In this document: positions 8,366 to 15,610 of the stretch, piece by piece
Layout: each line of letters opens with the position of its first letter
Position numbering within the stretch: position 1 is the first letter of the stretch
Assembly (NCBI GenBank): GCA_021202845.1
Contig: JAJQCF010000018.1
Location: forward strand, 1 to 53,471
Direction: 5' to 3'
DNA from: Oscillospiraceae bacterium
GTDB lineage: Bacteria > Bacillota > Clostridia > Oscillospirales > Oscillospiraceae
Length of the DNA: 53,471 bases
The notes under the pieces: generated by a model
The model's input: the letters and a program-made list of their open reading frames with translations, nothing else
Databases searched by the model: none
Told to the model about the DNA's origin: nothing
Translations under genes and position numbers: made by a program

Positions 8366-9268
8366 TTGAAAAAAATAAAAATATCGCGCCGCGCCTCCCT
8401 TGAGCGGCGGGAGTTGCGCGACAGACTGGCGGGGCTGTGCTTCCTGCTGCCGGAGTTTTTGGGAGTAATGATATTTTTTATCATACCCTTCGGCATCGTG
8501 GTTTACTACTCGCTCATCGACGGCGTGGCCTCGCGGGAGTTTGTTTTTCTCGATAACTTCAAGGCCGTGCTGCAAAACTCGGCCTTCCGCACGGCAGCCA
8601 AGAACACGGCTGTGTTCTCCGCCGCCGCCGTGCCGCTGGCGGTCATTTTGGCGCTCGTGCTGGCGCTGCTGCTTGAGTGCCGCATACCGGCCAAGAGCGC
8701 GCTGCGGACATTTTTCCTCAGCCCAATGATGGTGCCTGTAGCCTCCGTGGTGCTCATCTGGCAGGTCATATTCCACAATAACGGCGTGCTCAATGAGTTT
8801 TTGGGCGTTTTCGGCGCCGCGGGCGCGGACTGGCTGCACTCCGACTACTGCCAGATTGTTGTCGTCACGCTGTTTTTGTGGAAGAACTTGGGCTACAACA
8901 TGGTGCTGTTCATGGCGGCGCTGTCGAATATCCCGACGGAGCTGCTGGAGGTCGCGGACGTGGAGGGTGCGTCGCCGCTCTACCGCTTTTTCGGCATAAA
9001 GCTGCGCTACCTCTCGCCCACCGTGCTGTTTGTGACAATTCTTTCGCTCATAAACTCCTTCAAGGTGTTCCGCGAGGTGTATCTGCTGACGGGCAAGTAC
9101 CCCTATGACGGGCTGTACACGCTCCAGCACTTTATGAACAACACCTTCGCCTCGCTGGACTACCAAAAGCTGTCCGCCGCAGCGGTCATTTTAGCGATAG
9201 CGATGGTTATTATTATTGCGCTGCTGTTCATTGTTGAGGACCGCTTCGGCCGCGATGTGGAGGGATAA
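8366..9268 (+). CDS. ABC transporter permease, MalF/UgpA type
   Basis: A 300-residue inner-membrane permease of carbohydrate uptake (CUT1-like) transporters. About six hydrophobic segments are visible, the first at residues 19-45. The cytoplasmic EAA loop that docks on the ATPase is present near residue 190 (ELLEVADVEGAS, then a conserved Pro). A TTG start is used, since GGAGG lies 7 bases upstream and no ATG fits. It is followed directly by the second permease (6-bp gap). Together with the downstream MalK-type ATPase the pair forms a complete importer core. The substrate is unknown; the binding proteins suggest a sugar or glycoside-like ligand, but this is inference. Confidence 0.9.
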   Translation: MKKIKISRRASLERRELRDRLAGLCFLLPEFLGVMIFFIIPFGIVVYYSLIDGVASREFVFLDNFKAVLQNSAFRTAAKNTAVFSAAAVPLAVILALVLALLLECRIPAKSALRTFFLSPMMVPVASVVLIWQVIFHNNGVLNEFLGVFGAAGADWLHSDYCQIVVVTLFLWKNLGYNMVLFMAALSNIPTELLEVADVEGASPLYRFFGIKLRYLSPTVLFVTILSLINSFKVFREVYLLTGKYPYDGLYTLQHFMNNTFASLDYQKLSAAAVILAIAMVIIIALLFIVEDRFGRDVEG

Positions 9269-9274
9269 CGCGCT

Positions 9275-10162
9275 ATGAAGAAAAAACGCTGCTTTTCGCG
9301 CGGCGCGCTGTTCATTCTGGCGCTGCTGTTCGCCGCGGGCTTCGTCCTGCCGACGCTGCTGACCGTCACGAACTCCTTTATGACAGAAAGCGAGCTGAAC
9401 GCCAACTACGGTCAGGTGTTCTCCTCCACGGCCTCGTCCGGCTCGACCACGTACCTCTCCGAGAGCGTGACGCTCAAGTTCATTCCCGACAAGGTCAGCT
9501 TCAGCCAGTACATAACTGTGCTCTTCCGCTCGCCGGAATACTTGCTCAAGTTCTGGAACAGCGTCATTCTCACGCTGCCGATAGTGCTGGTGCAGCTGGG
9601 CTTTGCCGCGGTCTCGGCCTACGGCTTCACGCGCTGGCGCGGCAAGGTGCGCTCGGTGATATTTTTCAGCTATGTAATTTTAATGCTCATGCCCTATCAG
9701 GTCACGCTGGTGCCGAACTACCTTGTCTCGGAAAAGTTGGGGCTGCTGGGCACGCGCTGGGCGATAATATTCCCCGGCATATTCGCGCCGTTCTCCGTGT
9801 TCCTGCTGACAAAGTTCATGCGCAGGATTCCCGTTTCGCTCATTGAGGCCGCGCGGCTGGAGGGCGCGGGGGAATGGAAGGTTTTCACCCGCGTCTGCCT
9901 GCCCCAGTGCCGCAGCGCGCTCTACTCCGTTGCCATACTGACGTTCATAGACAACTGGAACATGGTCGAGCAGCCGCTGATTCTGCTCTCCGACGCGAGC
10001 AAGCAGCCGCTGTCCGTCTATCTCTCGGAAATAAACACGGGCGAGGTCGGCGTCGCCTTCGCCGTGGCGACAATATACATGATTCCATCCCTGCTGCTGT
10101 TCCTGCACGGCGAGAGCTATCTTGCCGAGGGCATAGCCTATTCCGGCTCGGTCAAGGGATGA
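9275..10162 (+). CDS. ABC transporter permease, MalG/UgpE type
   Basis: A 295-residue permease, the second transmembrane half of the importer. It has an N-terminal hydrophobic segment, an extracellular loop of about 70 residues and then five more membrane segments. The EAA motif is clear near residue 190 (SLIEAARLEGAG, followed by LPQCRSAL). The loop after the first membrane segment (residues 35-75) is Ser/Thr-rich and somewhat long for the family. GGAGG lies 11 bases upstream of the ATG. It is flanked by the first permease and by the HlyD-like gene, and no terminator separates them, so all seven rightward genes are probably one transcription unit. Confidence 0.9.
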   Translation: MKKKRCFSRGALFILALLFAAGFVLPTLLTVTNSFMTESELNANYGQVFSSTASSGSTTYLSESVTLKFIPDKVSFSQYITVLFRSPEYLLKFWNSVILTLPIVLVQLGFAAVSAYGFTRWRGKVRSVIFFSYVILMLMPYQVTLVPNYLVSEKLGLLGTRWAIIFPGIFAPFSVFLLTKFMRRIPVSLIEAARLEGAGEWKVFTRVCLPQCRSALYSVAILTFIDNWNMVEQPLILLSDASKQPLSVYLSEINTGEVGVAFAVATIYMIPSLLLFLHGESYLAEGIAYSGSVKG

Positions 10163-10183
10163 GCCAAGGAGCGTGAAGAAAAA

Positions 10184-12109
10184 TTGACGGACGAAAGCGT
10201 AAAACGCAGAGGCTGGATTAAAAACATCGCCATAATTTTTCTGGCGGTGCTGCTGGTGCTCACGTTTTTTTCTAATACAATAATGAACCGCTCACTGCCG
10301 GAGGTCGCGGCGCAGTATGCCGCCTCCGGCTCTATCAGCGAGCAGATACGCGGCACCGGCACCGTCACGCCCAACGAGAGCTACGAGGTCAAGCTCAGCC
10401 AGACGCGCACCGTGGAATCCGTGGTGGTGCGCGTTGGCGACGAGGTGCTGGCGGGCGACACTCTGGCCTACCTCAGCCTCGGCGACAGCGACGAGCTGGA
10501 AACAGCCCGCGAGGAGCTGGAGGCTCTGGAGCTGGCCTACCAAAAGGCGCTGCTCAGCGCCACAAGCTCCGACTACTCCCGCGAGAACCGCAACATTGAA
10601 AACGCGCGCGAGGCGCTGGCGGAGGCCGAGGCCGAAGCCGAGGAGCTTTACGCCGACTCCGCCGCCGTGGACGCCGCGCAGCTCGCGGTTGACGAGGCCG
10701 AGGCTTGGGTTGACGAGTGCGAGGAAAAGGTGGAGACGGCGCAGGCCGAGCTGGACAGCGCGCAGATAACGCTGGACAAGGCGCAGACCGCGCTGGACGA
10801 GTTAGGCGGCAAAACCGAGGGCTACAGCGGCGACTACAGCATTGTCACCGCCGCCAAGGACGCCCTGACCGACGCCAAAAACGCCCTCAGCGCCGTAGAA
10901 CTGATGTACAACGCGGCCTACACCGCCATGCAGGACTACGCCGAGGCCAACCGCGGCAGCTCCACAAAGGACGTCTATATGCGCTACCTCTATAACTACT
11001 GGCAGACGAACAAGACCTCGCCCGACGAGACAGCGGTAAGCAGCGAGGAATTTGAAGCATGGTGCGAGGCCTACGCCGCCATAGCCGCCGCCGAGGAGGA
11101 AGTCTCCGATGCCCAGAGCGCCTACAACAGCGCGCAGGAAAACTATGACGACCAATATGTTGAGAGCAACACCGCCGAGTGGAACCGCCTGAACAAGCGC
11201 CTGACCTCGGCCAAAACGAGCTACAACAACCGCAGCGCCGCGCTCACCGCCGCCAACACCTCGCTCACCAAGGCGCAAAATTCTCTGACAGATGCCAAAA
11301 CCGAGCTAAGCGAGCGCGAGAGCGAGCTGTCGGAGTACAAAACCGCCCTCTCCGCGGTCAAGGCCGCGCGCACCACGCTGGAGGATTTAATATTCGACCT
11401 CAGCGAGCAGCAGGAGACGGACGGGCTGAACTCGCAGCTGGCGAATCTCGACCTCGCCGCGCAGCGCTCGCAGATAGCGCGCAAGGAGGCGGACATTGCG
11501 GAAATGGAGGCCGAGGGCGACGAGCTGACGCTCACCTCCCCCGTCAACGGCGTTGTCACCGCCATAAGCGCCACCGCGGGCGACAGCGTTGCCCCCGACA
11601 CGGCGGTCATCACCGTCGAGGTCCCCGACCGCGGCTACTCCGTCAGCTACAGCGTCACCGGCGAGCAGGCGCGCCGCGTCACTGTCGGCGACAGCGGAAC
11701 GGTCAGCACAAGCTACTGGAGCGGCGACCAAATCAGCGCCGTGCTGCGCTCCGTCGCCACCGACCCGCAGAACCCCTCCAACAGCCGCCTGCTCTACTTC
11801 GACGTCAGCGGCGACGTGACCAGCGGGAGCAGCCTCACTGTCTCCATAGGCCAAAAGAGCCGCAGCTACGATGTGATAGTGCCCAACAGCGCCGTGCGCA
11901 GCGACACAAACGGCTCGTTCGTGCTCATTGTCTCCGCCAAGAGCAGCCCGCTCGGCAACCGCTACTTCGCCGAGCGCGTGGACGTGGAGGTGCTCGCCAG
12001 CGACGACACCTCCAGCGCCGTCAGCGGCGGCGTCACCAGCTCAGACTTTGTCATAACCACCTCCGACACGCCCGTCACGGCGGGTATGCAGGTGCGCCTT
12101 GCGGACTGA
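10184..12109 (+). CDS. HlyD/MacA-like adaptor with long coiled coil
   Basis: A 641-residue single-pass membrane protein. The N-terminal membrane segment lies at about 15-35. A first half of the lipoyl/barrel-sandwich domain follows (GTGTVTPNESYEV). A very long Ala/Glu-rich coiled coil spans about 105-440. The second lipoyl half then appears (LTSPVNGVVTAISA), with beta-barrel and membrane-proximal domains to the end. This is the membrane-fusion-protein architecture of MacA/HlyD, which normally serves exporters. The start is TTG, with AAGGAG 12 bases upstream and 21 bp after the permease. Finding it inside a sugar-importer operon is unusual. Possible roles are export, scaffolding of the binding proteins, or wall contact; none is shown by the sequence. 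Confidence 0.85.
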   Translation: MTDESVKRRGWIKNIAIIFLAVLLVLTFFSNTIMNRSLPEVAAQYAASGSISEQIRGTGTVTPNESYEVKLSQTRTVESVVVRVGDEVLAGDTLAYLSLGDSDELETAREELEALELAYQKALLSATSSDYSRENRNIENAREALAEAEAEAEELYADSAAVDAAQLAVDEAEAWVDECEEKVETAQAELDSAQITLDKAQTALDELGGKTEGYSGDYSIVTAAKDALTDAKNALSAVELMYNAAYTAMQDYAEANRGSSTKDVYMRYLYNYWQTNKTSPDETAVSSEEFEAWCEAYAAIAAAEEEVSDAQSAYNSAQENYDDQYVESNTAEWNRLNKRLTSAKTSYNNRSAALTAANTSLTKAQNSLTDAKTELSERESELSEYKTALSAVKAARTTLEDLIFDLSEQQETDGLNSQLANLDLAAQRSQIARKEADIAEMEAEGDELTLTSPVNGVVTAISATAGDSVAPDTAVITVEVPDRGYSVSYSVTGEQARRVTVGDSGTVSTSYWSGDQISAVLRSVATDPQNPSNSRLLYFDVSGDVTSGSSLTVSIGQKSRSYDVIVPNSAVRSDTNGSFVLIVSAKSSPLGNRYFAERVDVEVLASDDTSSAVSGGVTSSDFVITTSDTPVTAGMQVRLAD

Positions 12110-12119
12110 GAGGCGCGAT

Positions 12120-13322
12120 ATGGCCGCTCTGAAAAGCATACTGCCGCCCGTGCCCGTGCCGAGCGCCCCCGCGCCGCCGGCAAAGCGCGCGGCGGAAAAA
12201 GCGAAAAAGCTGACCTCCGCGCTCGGCGGCGCTCTCGTCCGCCTCTGGCGCGGCCACCGCGCGGCGCTCACAGCGCTGGTGCTCTCCGCCGTGCTGTGCG
12301 CTGCCGGAGCCGTCGTTTTCCGCACGCTGCCGAATAACCTATTGTCCCAGCGCGCGGCGGAGCGCTTTGCGGGCGAGAGCGGCGAGCGGGTTTCGCAGGT
12401 TTCCGCCTTCCTCCCCGCCGGCACCGGCGCGGGCATGAACGAGGCTTACGAGCTTATGGAAGCGCTGGACAGCGCCTACCTCTCCGCCTCCATCACGGCG
12501 GAGGACGGCGGCAGGCTTTACTCCCTCGCGTGGTCGGCGCCCTCCGCGCTCACCGTCACCGGCACGCGCGGCAGCGCCGAGGCACAGGTTCTTGGCGTGG
12601 GCGGGGACTACTTCACGTTCCACCCGCTCTACCTCTACTCCGGCAGCTTTTTGGGCGAGGACGACCTGATGCACGACCGCGTTGTGCTGGACGCGGAGCT
12701 GGCGTGGCGGCTCTTCGGCGGCCTCGACTTGGCGGGCATGACCGTCACCATTGACGACAAGCCATATTACATAGCCGGAGTTATCGCGCGCGAGAGCGAC
12801 TTTGCCGATAAGTCCGCCTACACGGGCGGCGCGGGAATGTATATGTTCTACGACACACTCTCCGAGCTGAACGGCACGGAGATAAACACGTTTGAAATCG
12901 CCGGCCGCGACCCCAACACGGGCTTTTTGAGCGGCATAATTAAAGAGGAGCTGTCCGACGCGGAGACGCTGGAAAACAGCGGCCGCTTTTCCTTTGAGGC
13001 CGTTTTGGGCGTGCTCGGCAGCTTCGGCGAGCGCTCCCAGCGCACGGCGGCGGTCAGCTACCCCTACTGGGAGAACGCCGCGCGCCTCACGGAAGACTGG
13101 CTCGCGCTCGTGCTGGTGCTGACAATGCTCTTCGGGCTGGCTCCCGCGGCGTTTATCGCGGTGCTGGCCGTGCGCGGCATTGTACGCGGCTGCGTTCGGG
13201 TGAAGGCCGCCCTGCCCGTTCTGGCGGAGCAGCGGCGCGAGCGGCGCTACGAAAAACGCTATGGGAAGGAGGCGCTTGGCAGTGGCGGGCGTGACCCTCA
13301 GGAATGTAAAAAAGGTCTATGA
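12120..13322 (+). CDS. MacB periplasmic-core-like membrane protein lacking FtsX helices
   Basis: A 400-residue protein. After a Pro/Ala-rich cytoplasmic start there is a membrane segment at about 45-65. The extracellular region then resembles the MacB periplasmic core, with VLGVGGDYFTF, HDRVVLDAELAWRLFGG and the VTIDDKPYYIAGVI strand block. A single membrane segment near 335-360 and a basic tail close the protein. Full MacB/FtsX permeases have three C-terminal helices; here only one is seen, so the protein is not a complete exporter subunit. It sits between the HlyD-like adaptor and the MalK-type ATPase, as macB follows macA. The ATG has GAGG 6 bases upstream. The gene overlaps the next by 41 bp. 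Confidence 0.75.
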   Translation: MAALKSILPPVPVPSAPAPPAKRAAEKAKKLTSALGGALVRLWRGHRAALTALVLSAVLCAAGAVVFRTLPNNLLSQRAAERFAGESGERVSQVSAFLPAGTGAGMNEAYELMEALDSAYLSASITAEDGGRLYSLAWSAPSALTVTGTRGSAEAQVLGVGGDYFTFHPLYLYSGSFLGEDDLMHDRVVLDAELAWRLFGGLDLAGMTVTIDDKPYYIAGVIARESDFADKSAYTGGAGMYMFYDTLSELNGTEINTFEIAGRDPNTGFLSGIIKEELSDAETLENSGRFSFEAVLGVLGSFGERSQRTAAVSYPYWENAARLTEDWLALVLVLTMLFGLAPAAFIAVLAVRGIVRGCVRVKAALPVLAEQRRERRYEKRYGKEALGSGGRDPQECKKGL

Positions 13323-14376
13323 AAACGGCGTGGAGGCCGTGCAGGACTTCTCGCTGGAGATAGCGGACAAGGAATTTGTCGTGCTCGTCGGCCCCTCCGG
13401 CTGCGGCAAGAGCACCACGCTGCGCATGATTGCGGGGCTGGAGAGCATAACCGCGGGCGAGCTTTATATCGGCGACAGGCTCGTCAACGCCGTGCCGCCC
13501 AAAGACCGCGACATATCTATGGTTTTCCAAAACTACGCGCTTTTCCCGCACCTCACGGTCTACGAAAACATGGCCTTTCCGCTGAAAATGCGGCACTTCC
13601 CCAAGCGCGTGATAGACGAAAAGGTGACGGAGGCCGCGGCTATGCTGGATATTTCCGAGCTGCTCAAGCGCAAGCCCAAGGCGCTCTCCGGCGGCCAGCG
13701 CCAGCGCGTTGCCATAGGCCGCGCCATTGTGCGCGACCCCAGCGTGTTTTTAATGGACGAGCCGCTGAGCAACTTGGACGCCAAGCTGCGCAACCAGATG
13801 CGCATGGAGCTTGTCGCCCTGCGCGAGAGAGTGCAGACCACATTTGTCTACGTCACTCACGACCAGATTGAGGCCATGACGCTGGGCGACAGAATTGTCG
13901 TCATGCGCGACGGCGTTATCCAGCAGGTCGGCTCGCCCGACGATGTCTACGCCCACCCCGCCAACGCCTTCGTCGCGGGATTCATCGGCACACCGCAGAT
14001 GAACCTTCTGCCCGCCGAGCTGCGCTGCACCGGCGGCATATACTCCGTCAGCCTCTCCGGCGTCTCCCTGCCCCTCGGCGCGGAGGCGGGCAGAGCGCTG
14101 GCGGAGCGCGCCGCGCCGCCGCAGCCCGTGACGCTCGGCATACGCCCCGAGAGCGTGGAGCTGCTGAGCGCGGGCGCTCGCGGTCTGCCCGCCGCGCTGA
14201 GCTTTGCCGAGCGCCTTGGCGGCAGCGTGAACCTCCACGCCGCCTTCGGCGCGGGAGAATTAGTTCTGTCCGTCCCCGCCGAACGCGCCCCGCGAGCAGG
14301 CTCCGCCCTGACCCTCGGCCTCCCGCCCGAGGCAATAAGACTGTTCGACCCCCAAAGCGGAGCGAGCCTGTTTTGA
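13282..14376 (+). CDS. MalK/UgpC-type ABC transporter ATPase
   Basis: A 364-residue ATPase that powers CUT1-type sugar importers. Walker A (GPSGCGKST) is at 37-45, the Q-loop near 83, the signature LSGGQ at 135-139, Walker B ending in Glu160, and the switch His193. The C-terminal third is the TOBE regulatory domain typical of MalK, UgpC and MsmX (GIRPESVELL near 290), which MacB-type ATPases lack. A GTG start is chosen because AAGGAGG lies 9 bases upstream; a longer ATG start at 13261 would overlap that site. It is the last gene of the transport operon. Some MsmX-like ATPases serve several importers, so it may also do so. Confidence 0.9.
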   Translation: MAGVTLRNVKKVYENGVEAVQDFSLEIADKEFVVLVGPSGCGKSTTLRMIAGLESITAGELYIGDRLVNAVPPKDRDISMVFQNYALFPHLTVYENMAFPLKMRHFPKRVIDEKVTEAAAMLDISELLKRKPKALSGGQRQRVAIGRAIVRDPSVFLMDEPLSNLDAKLRNQMRMELVALRERVQTTFVYVTHDQIEAMTLGDRIVVMRDGVIQQVGSPDDVYAHPANAFVAGFIGTPQMNLLPAELRCTGGIYSVSLSGVSLPLGAEAGRALAERAAPPQPVTLGIRPESVELLSAGARGLPAALSFAERLGGSVNLHAAFGAGELVLSVPAERAPRAGSALTLGLPPEAIRLFDPQSGASLF

Positions 14377-14386
14377 ATTAAAAATC

Positions 14387-14437
14387 CGAGCGGCAACCCA
14401 ACTGCCGGAGCCTAAGCCCCGACAGCGGATTGCCGCT
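14387..14437. repeat. Inverted repeat after the transport operon
   Basis: GAGCGGCAA (14387-14395) pairs with TTGCCGCTC (14429-14437) around a 33-base loop. It lies between the convergent transport operon and the TIGR04076-like gene. There is no U-tract on either side, so a role as terminator is uncertain. Confidence 0.4.
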
Positions 14438-14453
14438 CTGTGTTCATTACGAT

Positions 14454-15064
14454 ATTCTTTTGCTGCGGGCATCTCTATAATCCGAAATTCGATTCAACCT
14501 GTATATGCGTCCTCTGCTTTGTTTTTGAAGTTCTGTTTAGCAAGCCATTCTTCCTCATCCGCATTTTCGGGAATATCAATTCTCTCAATTCTAAAAATTA
14601 CCGGTCTTGTGCCATCATTGCAGCAAGCTATCATCATACGTTCATCATTAGTCCATCTATGCATGATGGAACCGCCCTGCAGCGCTGTATAAACATATCG
14701 ACTAACAGCATCCCATGCTTCTCCGCAAAACTCTCCGTTCATTAAACGATAGAAATCATCTTTCTGTGGTGTGCGGTCTAAAATAAATTCATCACCGACA
14801 TGAAAACACGGGCAAGGGCCGGATTTAGGGTTCGCCAAATATTTCTCTTGAAGTTCTGGAAATACTTTGGTTTCCAGAACCGTTATTTTACACTGATGTT
14901 TCACTATCATATCTCCTTTACAATTTTCGATTTGTCAATCCAACACACCCATTATACAACATCTGTCCCTCGCTGAATAGATGTTATTCGAGAATTTTTC
15001 TCCGTTGCCGGAAGCAAAACAGAGCGGCATTCTTTTGCTGCGCGCAGCTCGATAAACCGTAATT
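14454..15064. repeat. Pair of 36-bp direct repeats at the 3' ends of two genes
   Basis: The segment beginning ATTCTTTTGCTGCG occurs at 14454-14489 and again at 15029-15064, with 31 of 36 positions identical. Each copy lies 4-5 bases beyond the stop codon of a leftward gene (14494 and 15070). The two genes therefore share a 3' untranslated segment and may have arrived together; a palindromic GCTGCGCGCAGC is inside the second copy. Confidence 0.65.
14494..14904 (-). CDS. TIGR04076-like small protein
   Basis: A protein of about 136 residues. The pattern of an N-terminal beta-strand start (KHQCKITVLE), a CPCFHVGDEF segment, a central CGEAWDAVSRY and a CCNDGTRPVIFRIERID block resembles the TIGR04076 family, small proteins of unknown function common in Clostridia. 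Five cysteines are visible, but no known catalytic motif. The gene is richer in A+T than the flanking operons and sits with the next gene as a separate pair. The GTG at 14904 has GGAG 8 bases upstream; an ATG two codons earlier is possible, but its spacing is very short. No function is claimed. Confidence 0.65.
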   Translation of the reverse strand: MKHQCKITVLETKVFPELQEKYLANPKSGPCPCFHVGDEFILDRTPQKDDFYRLMNGEFCGEAWDAVSRYVYTALQGGSIMHRWTNDERMMIACCNDGTRPVIFRIERIDIPENADEEEWLAKQNFKNKAEDAYTG

Positions 15065-15069
15065 TTCAC

Positions 15070-15570
15070 TTAATGCTCTGCTTTTACTTTTGCTTTTGCT
15101 GTATATTCCTTGATTTCTACCTTAATTACGGTAACAGCTGCCACCATTTTTTCGGTGAATTCAAAAGTCCTTCTCGTTTGATTTTCCATTAGTAGGTTTA
15201 ATGCCCTCTTTTTCTCTTCTGCATCTTCGACTATTGACGCACAGCCTTGTCCAATTACAGATGAATAAAAGGAACCATATTGACACGGGACGTCATCGGC
15301 AGGTTCAAGTTCTATATTTGTTTCAAGTTCGACGCAGACATTGGGATTGTTTTTGAGCAATTCAATCTTGTGTCCTGTCTTTGCACCATGCATATAGAAA
15401 ATAAACATATCTCTATTGCTGTCATATTCATATCCATAATGGAGCGGAACAATATAAGGGAACCCATTGTCAATTAAGCCCAGATGTAGGATTTTGGCCT
15501 GATTGATAATTTTGATAATTTGATTGATGTCAGTTACAGCTCTATCCTTTCTTCTTAACTCTTTATTCAT
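15070..15570 (-). CDS. Pyridoxamine 5'-phosphate oxidase-family flavoprotein (NimA-like)
   Basis: A 166-residue protein of the PNPOx-like split-barrel fold that binds FMN or a related flavin. The typical start (RKDRAVTD...I) and the strand motif LGLIDNGFPYIVPLHYGYE are followed by IFYMHGAKTGHKIELL and a VIGQG strand. These match the NimA/5-nitroimidazole-resistance-like subgroup. The substrate is unknown; the family name does not prove drug resistance. GGAG lies 7 bases upstream of the ATG. The gene is A+T-rich compared with the SLH protease 41 bp upstream on the same strand, which suggests a separate origin, as for its neighbour at 14494. Confidence 0.8.
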   Translation of the reverse strand: MNKELRRKDRAVTDINQIIKIINQAKILHLGLIDNGFPYIVPLHYGYEYDSNRDMFIFYMHGAKTGHKIELLKNNPNVCVELETNIELEPADDVPCQYGSFYSSVIGQGCASIVEDAEEKKRALNLLMENQTRRTFEFTEKMVAAVTVIKVEIKEYTAKAKVKAEH

Positions 15571-15610
15571 TGATTATCTCCATATTCAGATTTGTCAATC
15601 CGTTTATTTC

